The position numbers and the translations under genes are program-made. The notes below the pieces were generated by a model. That model was given only the letters and a program-made list of their open reading frames with translations, was not told where the DNA came from and made no database searches. Below are positions 37,818-46,387 of a stretch of 64,000 nt of DNA, piece by piece; the first letter of the stretch is position 1, and the number at the start of each line of letters is the position of its first letter. The DNA is from Gemmatimonas sp. Lineage in GTDB: Bacteria > Gemmatimonadota > Gemmatimonadetes > Gemmatimonadales > Gemmatimonadaceae. The stretch spans positions 124,001-188,000 of the forward strand of contig JAAVWC010000004.1 of the NCBI GenBank assembly GCA_023910675.1. The letters are read 5' to 3'.

Positions 37818-38009
37818 ATGACCGACAGAGAGAAGCGTGGCGCGGAGCATCGTGCCGAAGGCGCGATGGATCAGGTGAAAGGCAAAGCCCGAAACGCCTT
37901 GGGCGCCCTGACCGGTGACAGCAGCGAACAGCTCAAAGGAAAGGCCCAGGAAATGAAGGGCAAAGCGAAGAGCGAACTCGGCAAGCTCCAGCAGCGGAAG
38001 CCGCGCTGA
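37818..38009 (+). CDS. CsbD-family stress protein
   Basis: 63 residues, highly charged. Typical CsbD repeats: MDQVKGKARNALGALTGD and QLKGKAQEMKGKAKSELGKL. Family members are small, soluble, abundant proteins induced by general stress; the molecular role is unknown. Start chosen by the strong GAGGAG site 8 bp before the ATG. A sigma-54-type promoter lies directly upstream, which would tie it to an RpoN activator rather than only to a general-stress sigma factor. Convergent with the gamma-glutamyltransferase gene. Confidence 0.9.
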   Translation: MTDREKRGAEHRAEGAMDQVKGKARNALGALTGDSSEQLKGKAQEMKGKAKSELGKLQQRKPR

Positions 38010-38027
38010 CGCCCGGTGCCCTCGTCG

Positions 38028-39734
38028 TCAGCGCTTCTGCGCGGCTGGCGGCGCGGGCAGCAGCTCGGCGATGGCAGCACCATCCTTGCGCGGATCGCTC
38101 GCGCCGGCGTTGAGCCCGGTGACGAAGTTGCGATACACGGCTTGCCCGGAGCCCATCCGCGTGCTCGAGTAATCGCCACGCATGACGAGCTCATGCCCCA
38201 TGACCGACAGCGAATCGCGCGTGCTGCGCGCTATACGCGCCTCGAGATTCACGTCGCAGCCGGGAAAGGTCTCCTTGGAGAAGCGCGGCGCATCGAGCGC
38301 CCCCTGAATGTTCATGCCGAAGTCGACGATATTGGCCACGAACTGCGCATGCGCCTGCGACTGATTCCACCCGCCCATGATGCCGAACGCGATTTTCTCC
38401 GGTCCCTTCTCCATGAAGCCCGGAATGATCGTATGCAGCGGGCGTTTGCGACCGGCCACGATGTTGGGGCTATTGGCGTCGAGTGTGAAGCCGCCACCGC
38501 GATTGTGCCAGACGAAGCCGGTGCCATCGGCGACGAGTCCAGCGCCAAACCCGACGGTGGAATAGTTGCTCTGGATGAACGACACCATGTTGCCGTCACG
38601 GTCGACGGCGCTGAGGTACGTGGTGCCGTTGTCGGTGCCTTCGGGGGTTCCGTAGGTGAGGTTGCAGGTGGCGCGCGTCGTGTTGATGAGTTTCGCGCGT
38701 TGTGCGGCGTAGCTCTTGGACAACAGTTGCGTCACTGGCACCTTCGCGAAACGCGGATCGGCGTTGTACCGCTGCATATCGAGATACGCGAGCTTCTTGG
38801 CCTCGATGAGATGGTGCAGTGATTGCACACTGTTATGACCCATGCTCGCCAACGGGAAACTCTCCATGATGTTGAGCATCTCAAGCGCGGCGATTCCCTG
38901 CCCGTTCGGCGGCAACTCGTACACGGTCCACCCGCGATAGGTAGTGGAGATGGGCGTGACCCATTCGACATCGTAGTCGGCGAGGTCGGCCGCGTTCATC
39001 ACGCCGCCATGACGGCGCTGGCTCGCCAGCAACTTCTGCGCGATCGCGCCGGTGTAGAAGGCTGCAGCCCCCTTGGTCGCAATCTGCCGATAGCTCCACG
39101 CCAGGTCGGGGTTCCGGAAGACGTCTCCGACCTTGGGGAGTTTGCCGTTGATCAGATATGTACGCGCCGTGGCACTGTCGGCGCGCAACGCCTCTTCGCT
39201 GTCTGACCAGTACACGCTGACGACTTCGCCCACCGGAAATCCCTGCTCTGCGTACTGAATGGCGGGCTGCAGAATGCCGGCCATGGGCATTTTCCCAAAG
39301 CGCCGGTGCAGCGCTTCCCACCCCTTCACCGCGCCAGGCACGGTGGCGGCATCGATTCCGCGCGACGGGATGCGCGCATGCCCCTTGCCGCGCAGGTAGT
39401 CGGGCGTCATGGCACGTGGCGCCCACCCGGAGGCATTGAGCCCGTACAGCTGCTTGGTCTTGGCGTCGTAGACAATGGCGAACATGTCGCCCCCGATGCC
39501 GTCGTTCATGGGCGCCACCAGTCCCATCATGGCGTTCATGGCAATTGCGGCGTCGAAGGCGTTTCCGCCTCGCTCCAGCACCCGGGCCCCAACCTGCGAC
39601 GCCAGCACGCTTTCGCTGGCCACGACCCCTTGGGTTGCTTGGACCATGGAACGTGATTGCGAGCGATCCTGCGCCTGTCCGACAGCGGACATGACGAGGA
39701 GGCCGGCGAGCGAAACCGCGATCGCAACGCGCAT
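38028..39734 (-). CDS. ggt: Gamma-glutamyltransferase (glutathione hydrolase)
   Basis: 568 residues from the ATG at 39734, with a signal peptide (MRVAIAVSLAGLLVMSAVGQAQ), so periplasmic. The pro-enzyme self-cleaves before the nucleophile Thr371 in NGTTYLSAVDRDGN. Also seen: ERGGNAFDAAIAMNA and NDGIGGDMFA (substrate pocket), GFGAGLVADGTGFVWHNRG and RPLHTIIPG. It transfers or hydrolyses the gamma-glutamyl group of glutathione-like compounds. Full length, no defects. The neighbouring broken P-loop gene diverges from it. Confidence 0.93.
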   Translation of the reverse strand: MRVAIAVSLAGLLVMSAVGQAQDRSQSRSMVQATQGVVASESVLASQVGARVLERGGNAFDAAIAMNAMMGLVAPMNDGIGGDMFAIVYDAKTKQLYGLNASGWAPRAMTPDYLRGKGHARIPSRGIDAATVPGAVKGWEALHRRFGKMPMAGILQPAIQYAEQGFPVGEVVSVYWSDSEEALRADSATARTYLINGKLPKVGDVFRNPDLAWSYRQIATKGAAAFYTGAIAQKLLASQRRHGGVMNAADLADYDVEWVTPISTTYRGWTVYELPPNGQGIAALEMLNIMESFPLASMGHNSVQSLHHLIEAKKLAYLDMQRYNADPRFAKVPVTQLLSKSYAAQRAKLINTTRATCNLTYGTPEGTDNGTTYLSAVDRDGNMVSFIQSNYSTVGFGAGLVADGTGFVWHNRGGGFTLDANSPNIVAGRKRPLHTIIPGFMEKGPEKIAFGIMGGWNQSQAHAQFVANIVDFGMNIQGALDAPRFSKETFPGCDVNLEARIARSTRDSLSVMGHELVMRGDYSSTRMGSGQAVYRNFVTGLNAGASDPRKDGAAIAELLPAPPAAQKR

Positions 39735-39818
39735 GGAATTGGGCCTGATGGGAAATGGGGGAACCGCTGACCAACGACACCACTCAACCTTGTCGCGGCC
39801 GGGCGGATCGGCAAGCGG

Positions 39819-40216
39819 ATGCCCCACGACGGCACGCACGGCGTGGGGAAAACCACGCTCTGCGTCGACATCGTGAATGAAGTGGCTCGCCGGTGTCCCC
39901 AGCCGATGAACGAGGAAACCACCCTCGATGCACAGTCCTGTATGCGGCATACGCAGATCGCCGAAAAGATCGAAGCGGGCGCCGACTACGAGGTGGTCGG
40001 GTGTGATCGTTCCGTGCTCGACCATTGCAGCTATCTCGTCGTGTGTGCCGGCCGCCAGCCGGAGTTGGCGCCGCTCGTGCTCCAGTGGGTGCGCGGATAG
40101 CAGGCGCTCGTCAACGTGCCGGTGACCGGTGCGCTGGCTGGACGGTGGCCGCACTCGAGCATCTGGGACTTCCCACGTCACCGCCGCAGATCGATCTGTT
40201 TCCGGCGCGCGACTGA
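39819..40216 (+). pseudogene. Truncated P-loop ATPase (AAA_28-like)
   Basis: One frame encodes GTHGVGKTTLCVDIVNEVAR (Walker A), NEETTLDAQSCMRHTQIAEKI and VVGCDRSVLDHCSYLVV (Walker B-like), then stops at 40,100 (WVRG stop). The continuation NVPVTGAL is visible after the stop, and the family-like end (LEHLGLPTSPPQIDLF) lies in another frame up to 40216. Relatives are ~180-residue AAA_28-type nucleotide kinases or ATPases. The piece is 3'-decayed and probably inactive. Confidence 0.65.
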
Positions 40217-40236
40217 CGCGCCGGTCACCGCGGCCG

Positions 40237-40644
40237 CTATCTCGTCGTGCGGTACATCATCGCCACGAGTTCGTCATACATCGCCTCGGCGTCTTCAGGA
40301 CTTTGCTGAATGGCGGCCGAGGCGCAATGCTTGAGGTGATTGCGCATGAGTTCCCGGCCGACGGCGCGCAGCGCTTCGTGCACACTGGCAATCTGGGTCA
40401 GAATATCTGCACAGTAGCGGTCGTCTTCGACCATCTTCTGCAGGCCGCGAACCTGTCCTTCGATGCGGCGGAGGCGTTTGGTATTGCGCGACTTGGCATC
40501 CGCATCGACGGCAACCGCTTTCCTGCCGTCATCCAAGTGCGTCGCTGGTGACGTCTGTTCGGTACCGCAGCCACAGCCAACCGTGCGGGCCGGCATGAGC
40601 GTCGGCGCTGCGGCACGTTTGGTCGTTCCCGCTTTGGACGGCAT
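40237..40644 (-). CDS. csoR: CsoR-family copper-sensing repressor
   Basis: 135 residues. DUF156/CsoR core with RIEGQVRGLQKMVEDDRYC and the Cu(I) ligands Cys78, His103 and Cys107, which have exactly the Cys-His-Cys spacing of characterised CsoR (36/61/65). A Tyr precedes the first Cys, as in CsoR. A ~50-residue N-terminal extension contains GCGCG and may be an extra metal site. Third gene of copZ-copA-csoR, 6 bp after the copA stop, so probably autoregulated: it releases DNA when Cu(I) binds. Confidence 0.9.
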   Translation of the reverse strand: MPSKAGTTKRAAAPTLMPARTVGCGCGTEQTSPATHLDDGRKAVAVDADAKSRNTKRLRRIEGQVRGLQKMVEDDRYCADILTQIASVHEALRAVGRELMRNHLKHCASAAIQQSPEDAEAMYDELVAMMYRTTR

Positions 40645-40650
40645 GCGTGC

Positions 40651-43005
40651 TCAGGCGAAGGTGGCGCGGCGGAGCCGCAGGGAGTTGCTCACGACACTTA
40701 CGGAGCTGAACGCCATGGCCGCGCTGGCGAGAATGGGACTCAGCTGGATGCCGAACGCCGGGTAGAGCACACCCGCCGCAATAGGAATACCGATGACGTT
40801 GTAGATGAATGCCCAGAAGAGATTCTGCTTCATCGTGCGCATCGTACGCCGGGACAACTCGATCGCGCGCACGACGCCCAGCAGGTCTCCGCGCATGAGC
40901 ACGATGTCGCCGGCATCGATGGCGACATCCGTACCGCTGCCGATCGCCATACCGACATCGGCCTGCGCGAGCGCGGGGGCGTCATTGATACCGTCACCCA
41001 CCATCGCAACGACCGTCCCGAAGGATTGCAGTCGCTTGATCTCCGCCACCTTCCCGTCAGGGAGCACGCCCGCGACGACGCGATCCACGCCAGCTGCCCG
41101 TGCCATGGCGTGCGCGGTGCGTTCGTTGTCGCCCGTGAGCATCACCACCTGCAAACCCATGGCCTGCATCCGGCCGATCGCGACACGCGATGTTTCCCGC
41201 AATGGATCGGCGACGGCAATCACCCCGGCGAGCTGCCCATTGAGCGCCACGAACATCGGCGTCTTGCCCTCGTCGGTGAGTCGCTGTGCCTCGGTGTCGA
41301 GCGCCGATACGTGGACCTCCCATTCGGCGAGGAAGGCCGTGTTCCCCACCACGACCGCCGTGCCCTGCACGACGCCCTGCGCGCCGCGCCCGGTGACGGA
41401 CAGGAACATATCGGGCGCCGCTAGAACCAATGACCGTGCCTGCGCTTCGCGCACAATGGCGTCGGCCAGCGGATGCTCACTCGATTGTTCGAGACTTGCC
41501 ACGCGCTGCAACATGACGTCGGCGCTCACCGCGGCCGATGGCGCCAGCAGCACGTCGGTGACGACCGGACGTCCTTCCGTCACGGTACCGGTTTTGTCGA
41601 GGACGACGGTACCAATGTCGCCGGCACGCTGCAGCGTCTCACCGCCTTTGATGAGCACACCCATCTCGGCGCCTTTGCCGCTCGCGACCATCACGGCGGT
41701 TGGCACTGCCAAGCCCATGGCGCAGGGGCAGGCAATGATGAGCACCGCCACGGATGCGGCAAACGCACGCACCAGCGGCGCGTCATCGGCCGCCACATAC
41801 CATAGGCCGAAGGTGAGGAGCGCCAGCACCATCACCACTGGCACGAAGACCGCGCTGATCCGATCGGCCAGTTGCTGAATGGGTGCCTTGCTCCCCTGCG
41901 CATCGCGCATGAGCTGGACGATCTGCGCGAGCACACTGCTGGCCCCAAGCGTTGTGGCGCGATAACGAAAGGCACCCGTACGGTTCACGGTGCCGCCAAT
42001 GACGCGGTCGCCGGTGCGCTTGGTCACCGGCATCGACTCTCCGGTGAGCATGCTTTCGTCAACGGCACTTTCGCCCTGCGTAACCTCACCGTCGGTGGGG
42101 ATGCGTTCGCCAGGACGCACGATGATGATCTCGTCCGGCTCCACGGTATCGACCGGCGCATCGACTTCCTGCTCGAAGCGCACGACTCGAGCCGTGCGCG
42201 CCTGCAGCGCCACCAGCGATCGCAGCGACGCGGCGGTGCGCATTTTGGCGCGTGCCTCGAACATGTTGCCGGTGAGAATGAGCGCGATGATGATGATGAC
42301 GGCTTCGTAGTACACGTCGGGCATGACACCGCGCGATGTGAAGAAGCCGGGCGCCAGTGTCGCCACCAGCGAGTACAGAAACGCGGCGAGCGTCCCTACA
42401 CTCACGAGCGTGTTCATGTCGGTCGTACCATGACGCAGTGCCGCCCATGCTCGCGTGTAGAAGTGGCGCCCCGCCCACAGCATCACCCCCAGCGTTGCCA
42501 CCAGCAACGCCAACGTGAGCGTGCCACTGGGCACCGTGTATAGCCAGGGCATGATGGCGCGAAGCATCGGGTCGAGCGCCGTCATGCTCCAGCGCATGAA
42601 CGGATCGGCAACCACTCCATGCGCGTGGCCGGACGCCAGCGCACTCATGAGCGGCATGCTCACCAGCATGGCCACCAGGCCCACCACCCCACTCACTAGC
42701 GCTTGGCGCCGGAGGTCGTGATATTCGTCGGCCTGCGCGCGATCACGCGCCTCCTGCTCCTCGAACGCGCTCTGGTCGGCGTCGGCGAGTGCCGCGCCAT
42801 AGCCGGTGTCCCGAATGACCTCGAGCAGTGCGTCGGTGGTGGTGGCGCTCCGGTCGTAGGTGACCGTTGCGCTCTTCATCATGAGATTCACCGAGGCGTT
42901 GGTCACGCCCGGTGCTTTCTGCAAGGTACGCTGGACGCGGGATGAACACGCGGCGCACGTCATACCGGTGACCGGGATGCGAACGGTGTCCGTGGCAACA
43001 GTCAT
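40651..43005 (-). CDS. copA: Cu(I)-exporting P1B-type ATPase
   Basis: 784 residues from the ATG at 43005. One N-terminal HMA domain has GMTCAAC (Cys17, Cys20). Eight membrane helices; transport motif Cys426-Pro-Cys428 ([12 protein letters not shown]). Phosphorylation at Asp470 ([11 protein letters not shown]), GESMPV and [14 protein letters not shown]. The seventh and eighth helices carry NLFWAFIYN and [15 protein letters not shown], the P1B-1 copper signature. A His/Met stretch (GHAHGVV) sits in the first periplasmic loop. It pumps Cu(I) from cytoplasm to periplasm. Confidence 0.95.
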   Translation of the reverse strand: MTVATDTVRIPVTGMTCAACSSRVQRTLQKAPGVTNASVNLMMKSATVTYDRSATTTDALLEVIRDTGYGAALADADQSAFEEQEARDRAQADEYHDLRRQALVSGVVGLVAMLVSMPLMSALASGHAHGVVADPFMRWSMTALDPMLRAIMPWLYTVPSGTLTLALLVATLGVMLWAGRHFYTRAWAALRHGTTDMNTLVSVGTLAAFLYSLVATLAPGFFTSRGVMPDVYYEAVIIIIALILTGNMFEARAKMRTAASLRSLVALQARTARVVRFEQEVDAPVDTVEPDEIIIVRPGERIPTDGEVTQGESAVDESMLTGESMPVTKRTGDRVIGGTVNRTGAFRYRATTLGASSVLAQIVQLMRDAQGSKAPIQQLADRISAVFVPVVMVLALLTFGLWYVAADDAPLVRAFAASVAVLIIACPCAMGLAVPTAVMVASGKGAEMGVLIKGGETLQRAGDIGTVVLDKTGTVTEGRPVVTDVLLAPSAAVSADVMLQRVASLEQSSEHPLADAIVREAQARSLVLAAPDMFLSVTGRGAQGVVQGTAVVVGNTAFLAEWEVHVSALDTEAQRLTDEGKTPMFVALNGQLAGVIAVADPLRETSRVAIGRMQAMGLQVVMLTGDNERTAHAMARAAGVDRVVAGVLPDGKVAEIKRLQSFGTVVAMVGDGINDAPALAQADVGMAIGSGTDVAIDAGDIVLMRGDLLGVVRAIELSRRTMRTMKQNLFWAFIYNVIGIPIAAGVLYPAFGIQLSPILASAAMAFSSVSVVSNSLRLRRATFA

Positions 43006-43094
43006 GTGATCGCCCTCGCGATCCAATGCAGCGCGCCGCTGCGGTCTCTGGTGCAGAGCGCTGCCAAGAACGGCAGCGGCGCGCGAGTGAAACG

Positions 43095-43304
43095 TCAGCG
43101 GGTGGCGACGACCTGATAGCCGGCGTCGTCGATGGCGTGCGCGATCTGCTCGGCGCTGGTCTGCGCGGGATCGAAGGCCACGTGGGCCGATCCAATCGCA
43201 ACAGCTTCGACGGTGACGCCGCTGGTCTGCTGCAGCGCCTTGTCGACGGCCTTCACGCAGTGGCCGCACGACATCCCGGTGATTTCGAAGGTCACATGCT
43301 CCAT
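43095..43304 (-). CDS. copZ: Copper chaperone (HMA domain)
   Basis: 69 residues, one heavy-metal-associated fold with GMSCGHC (Cys13, Cys16) and the closing [10 protein letters not shown]. It delivers Cu(I) to the CopA HMA domain. First gene of the copper operon, 89 bp before copA. An AGGAGC ribosome site precedes the ATG, and a candidate operator (43336-43357) lies just upstream. Confidence 0.93.
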   Translation of the reverse strand: MEHVTFEITGMSCGHCVKAVDKALQQTSGVTVEAVAIGSAHVAFDPAQTSAEQIAHAIDDAGYQVVATR

Positions 43305-43335
43305 AGACAGCTCCTGATGGGAAAGGGTGATTTCA

Positions 43336-43357
43336 ATATACCCCCTCCCCCTATTTG
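43336..43357 (-). promoter_or_regulatory. Candidate copper operator/promoter of copZ-copA-csoR
   Basis: ATACCCCCTCCCCCTAT (43338-43354) stands out in the gap before copZ. Its ATACCCCC part matches the half-site seen in CsoR operators. On the coding strand it reads GGGGGTATATT, so a possible -10 (TATATT) overlaps it. The second half is not the expected inverted copy, so binding is a guess from position and partial match. Confidence 0.4.
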
Positions 43358-43382
43358 GTTCCAGCCGTCATTCACCGTGCCA

Positions 43383-44294
43383 TCATCCGGTAATGCGCAC
43401 CGGTGTGCCCCACGGATCCAGCGCCTGGGTGCCGTTCACGCGAAAGCCGGCCGCGGCCAACGAGGACAATGCGGCCTCCGGGCCCGGGATCACGATGTTC
43501 CACTCGAGGAGCTGCGCGTTGGTGTTGCGCGGGGAGGAGGCGCCGGGCGCCCATGTATTGGTGGCGAGGTGATGGTGGTAACCGCCCGCACCAAGGAAGA
43601 GCGCGCCGGGAGACCGCCAGACCATGCGATCGAAACCGAGCGCATGACTGTAGAAATCCGCAGCACGCGGAATGTCGCCGACGTGCAGATGCAGGTGCCC
43701 CATGACCGTGCCGTGGGGCATCCCCGCCCATGGGTCGTCGTTGGCTGCCGCCACTACGCTGACGGCATCGAGCGGATCGGTGGCCATCATGAGTTCCTTG
43801 CCGGTGCGCTGCCACTCGCTCCGCGGCCGATCGCGATAGACCTCGATGCCGAGCCCATCGGGGTCCTGCAGGTACAGTGCTTCACTCACGAGATGATCGC
43901 TCGCCCCTGCTCGGGCCCCGACACGGGCAAGGTGTTGAATAAACCGCCCCAGTGCGGGGCGGTCTGGCAGCAGGATGGCAACGTGAAAGAGGCCAAGTCG
44001 TGAACCCGGTCGAAGCGGGACCGTCCCGGGACGATGCTCGAGCACGACCAAGGGCTCGGCGGCGCCGACGACTCCCATTGCCACGACGTCTCGCTCGCGC
44101 GAGAGCTCGCTGAGGCCGAGGACATCGTGGTACCAGTGCACCGAGCGTGAGAGGTCGCTGACCTGCAGGCGGACAGCACCGAGGCGCAGTGTGGCCGGAA
44201 GGCGGTAGCCCGTTGGTGCTTCGCCGTAGCTGCCCGGAAGCGCGAGCTGAGGCACCGGGTCCTCGCCGAAAAGATCATGACTGGATACGCCCAT
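43383..44294 (-). CDS. VOC-family protein, CatE-like extradiol dioxygenase
   Basis: 303 residues from the ATG at 44294 (AGAGG site upstream). Two glyoxalase/VOC modules. Module 1 (~35-160) has LRLGAVRLQVSDLSRSVHWY and LFHVAILLPDRPALG, then SEALYLQDPDGLGIEVYRDR. Module 2 (~185-300) has MGHLHLHVGDIPRAADFY and GGYHHHLATNTW. The sequence follows Bacillus CatE (catechol 2,3-dioxygenase) closely. Predicted ligands: His of GHLHLH, His of YHHH and a C-terminal acidic residue. It may cleave catechols; in this context that could concern copper- or siderophore-derived catechols, but this is inference. Confidence 0.85.
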   Translation of the reverse strand: MGVSSHDLFGEDPVPQLALPGSYGEAPTGYRLPATLRLGAVRLQVSDLSRSVHWYHDVLGLSELSRERDVVAMGVVGAAEPLVVLEHRPGTVPLRPGSRLGLFHVAILLPDRPALGRFIQHLARVGARAGASDHLVSEALYLQDPDGLGIEVYRDRPRSEWQRTGKELMMATDPLDAVSVVAAANDDPWAGMPHGTVMGHLHLHVGDIPRAADFYSHALGFDRMVWRSPGALFLGAGGYHHHLATNTWAPGASSPRNTNAQLLEWNIVIPGPEAALSSLAAAGFRVNGTQALDPWGTPVRITG

Positions 44295-44457
44295 GACGGA
44301 ACCTCTCTGTTGCGACAATGGTTTGTAAGCCAATGAAAGGCGCAGATTGAAGATTAGAAGTCGATGAATGTGGGATGAGACGGAACAGTGGAGCGACAGG
44401 GCGCGTTTACTGCGGGTAGGGTTAGGGCAGAGGCCCATGACGAACCCCGGAGGACGC

Positions 44458-44979
44458 ATGCGTAGTGCACTGCGCAGGACCCGAACCGTGAGCACGACCA
44501 ACCGTTCCGCAGTCGTTGGGTTGGCCCTTGTGGTCGCGGCATCGGTGGTGGGGTGTGCCAAACCGCGCTCGGTGACCGGCGGCGCAGCGCCAGCCACGGC
44601 GACCGCCGCGCCGGCGGGCGCGCCGGCGACCAGGACGGCGGCCACGATGGAATCGGCCAATACGATTGACGAAAGCACCTTCGGCCAGCAGCCCGTGAGC
44701 CGTGTCGAGGAGCTGTTCATCGGACGATTCCCCGGGGTACAGGTGCTGAATGTGAACGGCCAGGTTCAAGTCCGCATTCGAGGCTCGTCGTCGTTCACGG
44801 CCAACACCGAGCCGCTCATCCTGATCGACGGCCAGCAGATGACGCCGGGTTCAGGTGGGCTGATCGGTCTCAATCCGCGCGACATCAAGAAGATCGAAGT
44901 GCTGAAGGATGCGGTGTCGATGGCCGAGTTCGGCGTACGCGGCAGCAACGGCGTTATTCGGATCACCACGAAGCACTGA
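44458..44979 (+). CDS. Small lipoprotein consisting of a TonB/SusC-type plug domain
   Basis: 173 residues. The start at 44458 is favoured by a CGGAGG site; an upstream ATG (44437) is less likely. Signal with lipobox VVGC, then an Ala/Pro/Thr-rich linker. Residues ~80-173 are a plug domain: RVEELFIGRFPGVQVL, VRIRGSSSF, EPLILIDGQ, LNPRDIKKIEVLKDA and RGSNGVIRITTK. No beta-barrel follows. Free plug domains of this kind occur in Gemmatimonadota and Bacteroidota. Possible role: partner of, or competitor for, a barrel encoded elsewhere, or a ligand-binding surface. Confidence 0.85.
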   Translation: MRSALRRTRTVSTTNRSAVVGLALVVAASVVGCAKPRSVTGGAAPATATAAPAGAPATRTAATMESANTIDESTFGQQPVSRVEELFIGRFPGVQVLNVNGQVQVRIRGSSSFTANTEPLILIDGQQMTPGSGGLIGLNPRDIKKIEVLKDAVSMAEFGVRGSNGVIRITTKH

Positions 44980-45048
44980 CCGCGCGCCTGATCGACAGAG
45001 GGGCACCAGTCGTTGTGCCTGTGTCGAGGCTCCAATTAGCTTGACGCC

Positions 45049-45429
45049 ATGACTCGCTGGTCCGCCCGTCTCCGTCGCGCCGCCACGCTGGTGTTCAGCG
45101 TGCACCTGCTGCAGCTCGTGCTGCTGGCAGCAAGCGCCGCGTGCGAGCTTGGCGCGTCGGCGCCTCACGGCCCATCGCAGCATGGCGTGGCGCAGCACCC
45201 CCCTACGCACGGCGGTCATCACTCGCCGCAGCATTCGCAGCAGCAGGACCAAAGCCCGGACGCCAGCTGCCCCATGGCGATGGCGTGCTCAGCGACCGGC
45301 GTGGTCGTCGAAATCGAGACCATCACGACGCGCGTCGACGTCGTCACTCCGGTGCCCGTTCTCTCGCTCGACGTCGACACGCCGACGTCGGTGCGCCCAG
45401 CGCCCGAGACACCCCCTCCGCGAGCCTGA
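45049..45429 (+). CDS. His-rich exported protein, probable metal binder
   Basis: 126 residues. A hydrophobic signal (LVFSVHLLQLVLLAASAACE) is followed by a His/Gln-rich section, which includes HPPTHGGHHSPQHSQQQ, then CPMAMAC, and a proline-rich tail ending PPPRA. The Cys/Met pair plus ~10 His residues suggest periplasmic or surface copper binding. No family recognised. Co-directional with the plug lipoprotein and the following barrel gene, 69 bp downstream of the plug gene. Confidence 0.7.
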   Translation: MTRWSARLRRAATLVFSVHLLQLVLLAASAACELGASAPHGPSQHGVAQHPPTHGGHHSPQHSQQQDQSPDASCPMAMACSATGVVVEIETITTRVDVVTPVPVLSLDVDTPTSVRPAPETPPPRA

Positions 45430-45557
45430 CCGCTCGCCGTTGTCATCGACAACGGCGCTGCTCGGTTCATTCGCTTCGCACGGTGGATCTCCGTTGCGTG
45501 CCATACGGCATCGCGACGCCACCCGTGCGGTTTCCGTGTCTCGCGACTTCGCTTTTC

Positions 45558-46373
45558 ATGAACGTGCACACCCTGCGCGTGGCCGCCCTGTTTCTGGCGG
45601 GCCACGTGACTGCTGCCGCTGCGCATGCGCAGACGGACTATTTCAATACCGATGCGGGACGTCCCATCCGCACGGAAGATGCGTACGCTATCGAGCGACG
45701 CGCCATCGAGTTGCAGGTCGCACCGCTCCGCCTCGAGCGCGCTCGCGGTGGGGCCTACCGTTGGGGCGTCGAACCGGAAATCGCCATTGGCCTGCTGCCG
45801 CGCACGCAGGTCGAAATCGGATTCCCGGTCGAGCACACCGAGGGGCCGCGTGGAACGCGCACGACGGCTTTGGCGGGGCTCGAGATGTCGGCGCTCTACA
45901 ATTTCAACCACGAGACCCGCTTCCCGGCGCTGGCCGTTGTGGCGGACCTGCTCATCCCTGCCGGACCGGCCGGCCCGGACCGATACGTGCCGTCGTTCAA
46001 GGCCATTGCGACCAAGACGTTTCCGTGGGCCCGCTTTCATGTGAACGGGCAGATCAGCCTCAACCGCGATGCCGTAAACGCCAGCGTCACGTCGGCGAAC
46101 GCCGAACTCTCTCGTTGGACAGCCGGTGTCGCCGTCGACAAGACGCTGCCACTCAAGTCCATGCTCTTTACCGCCGAACTGGTCGCGAGCGAGCCAATGA
46201 CCGCCGGTCTCGCGCAACGCTGGGATGCTGCGGGCGGATCGCGCATTCAGCTCAGCCCGCGCGTGGCCTTCGATGTTGGCGGTGGCTACCGCCTTCGTGG
46301 CGACGAGCAGGGATGGTTCTTCACGACGGGTGCCGCGGTAGCCATTGGCTTCCCGTGGGCCCCACGCCGCTGA
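45558..46373 (+). CDS. Outer-membrane beta-barrel protein, putative transporter
   Basis: 271 residues from the ATG at 45558, with signal peptide (VAALFLAGHVTAAAAHAQ). The mature part alternates hydrophobic and polar residues in strand pairs (IELQVAPLRLERA, YRWGVEPEIAIGLLP, TQVEIGFPVEH, AGLEMSALYNFNHE, FDVGGGYRLRG) and ends in an aromatic/charged C-terminus, like the phenol-degradation MetA/transporter barrels. It is encoded 14 bp before the DUF4440-like gene, so the two are co-expressed. Substrate unknown; metal is possible by context. Confidence 0.72.
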   Translation: MNVHTLRVAALFLAGHVTAAAAHAQTDYFNTDAGRPIRTEDAYAIERRAIELQVAPLRLERARGGAYRWGVEPEIAIGLLPRTQVEIGFPVEHTEGPRGTRTTALAGLEMSALYNFNHETRFPALAVVADLLIPAGPAGPDRYVPSFKAIATKTFPWARFHVNGQISLNRDAVNASVTSANAELSRWTAGVAVDKTLPLKSMLFTAELVASEPMTAGLAQRWDAAGGSRIQLSPRVAFDVGGGYRLRGDEQGWFFTTGAAVAIGFPWAPRR

Positions 46374-46387
46374 CCGGAGACCGACAC

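Noticed and set aside
39819..40216. Functional nucleotide kinase
   Set aside because: A stop at ~40,100 and a frame change before the C-terminal part leave no complete protein.
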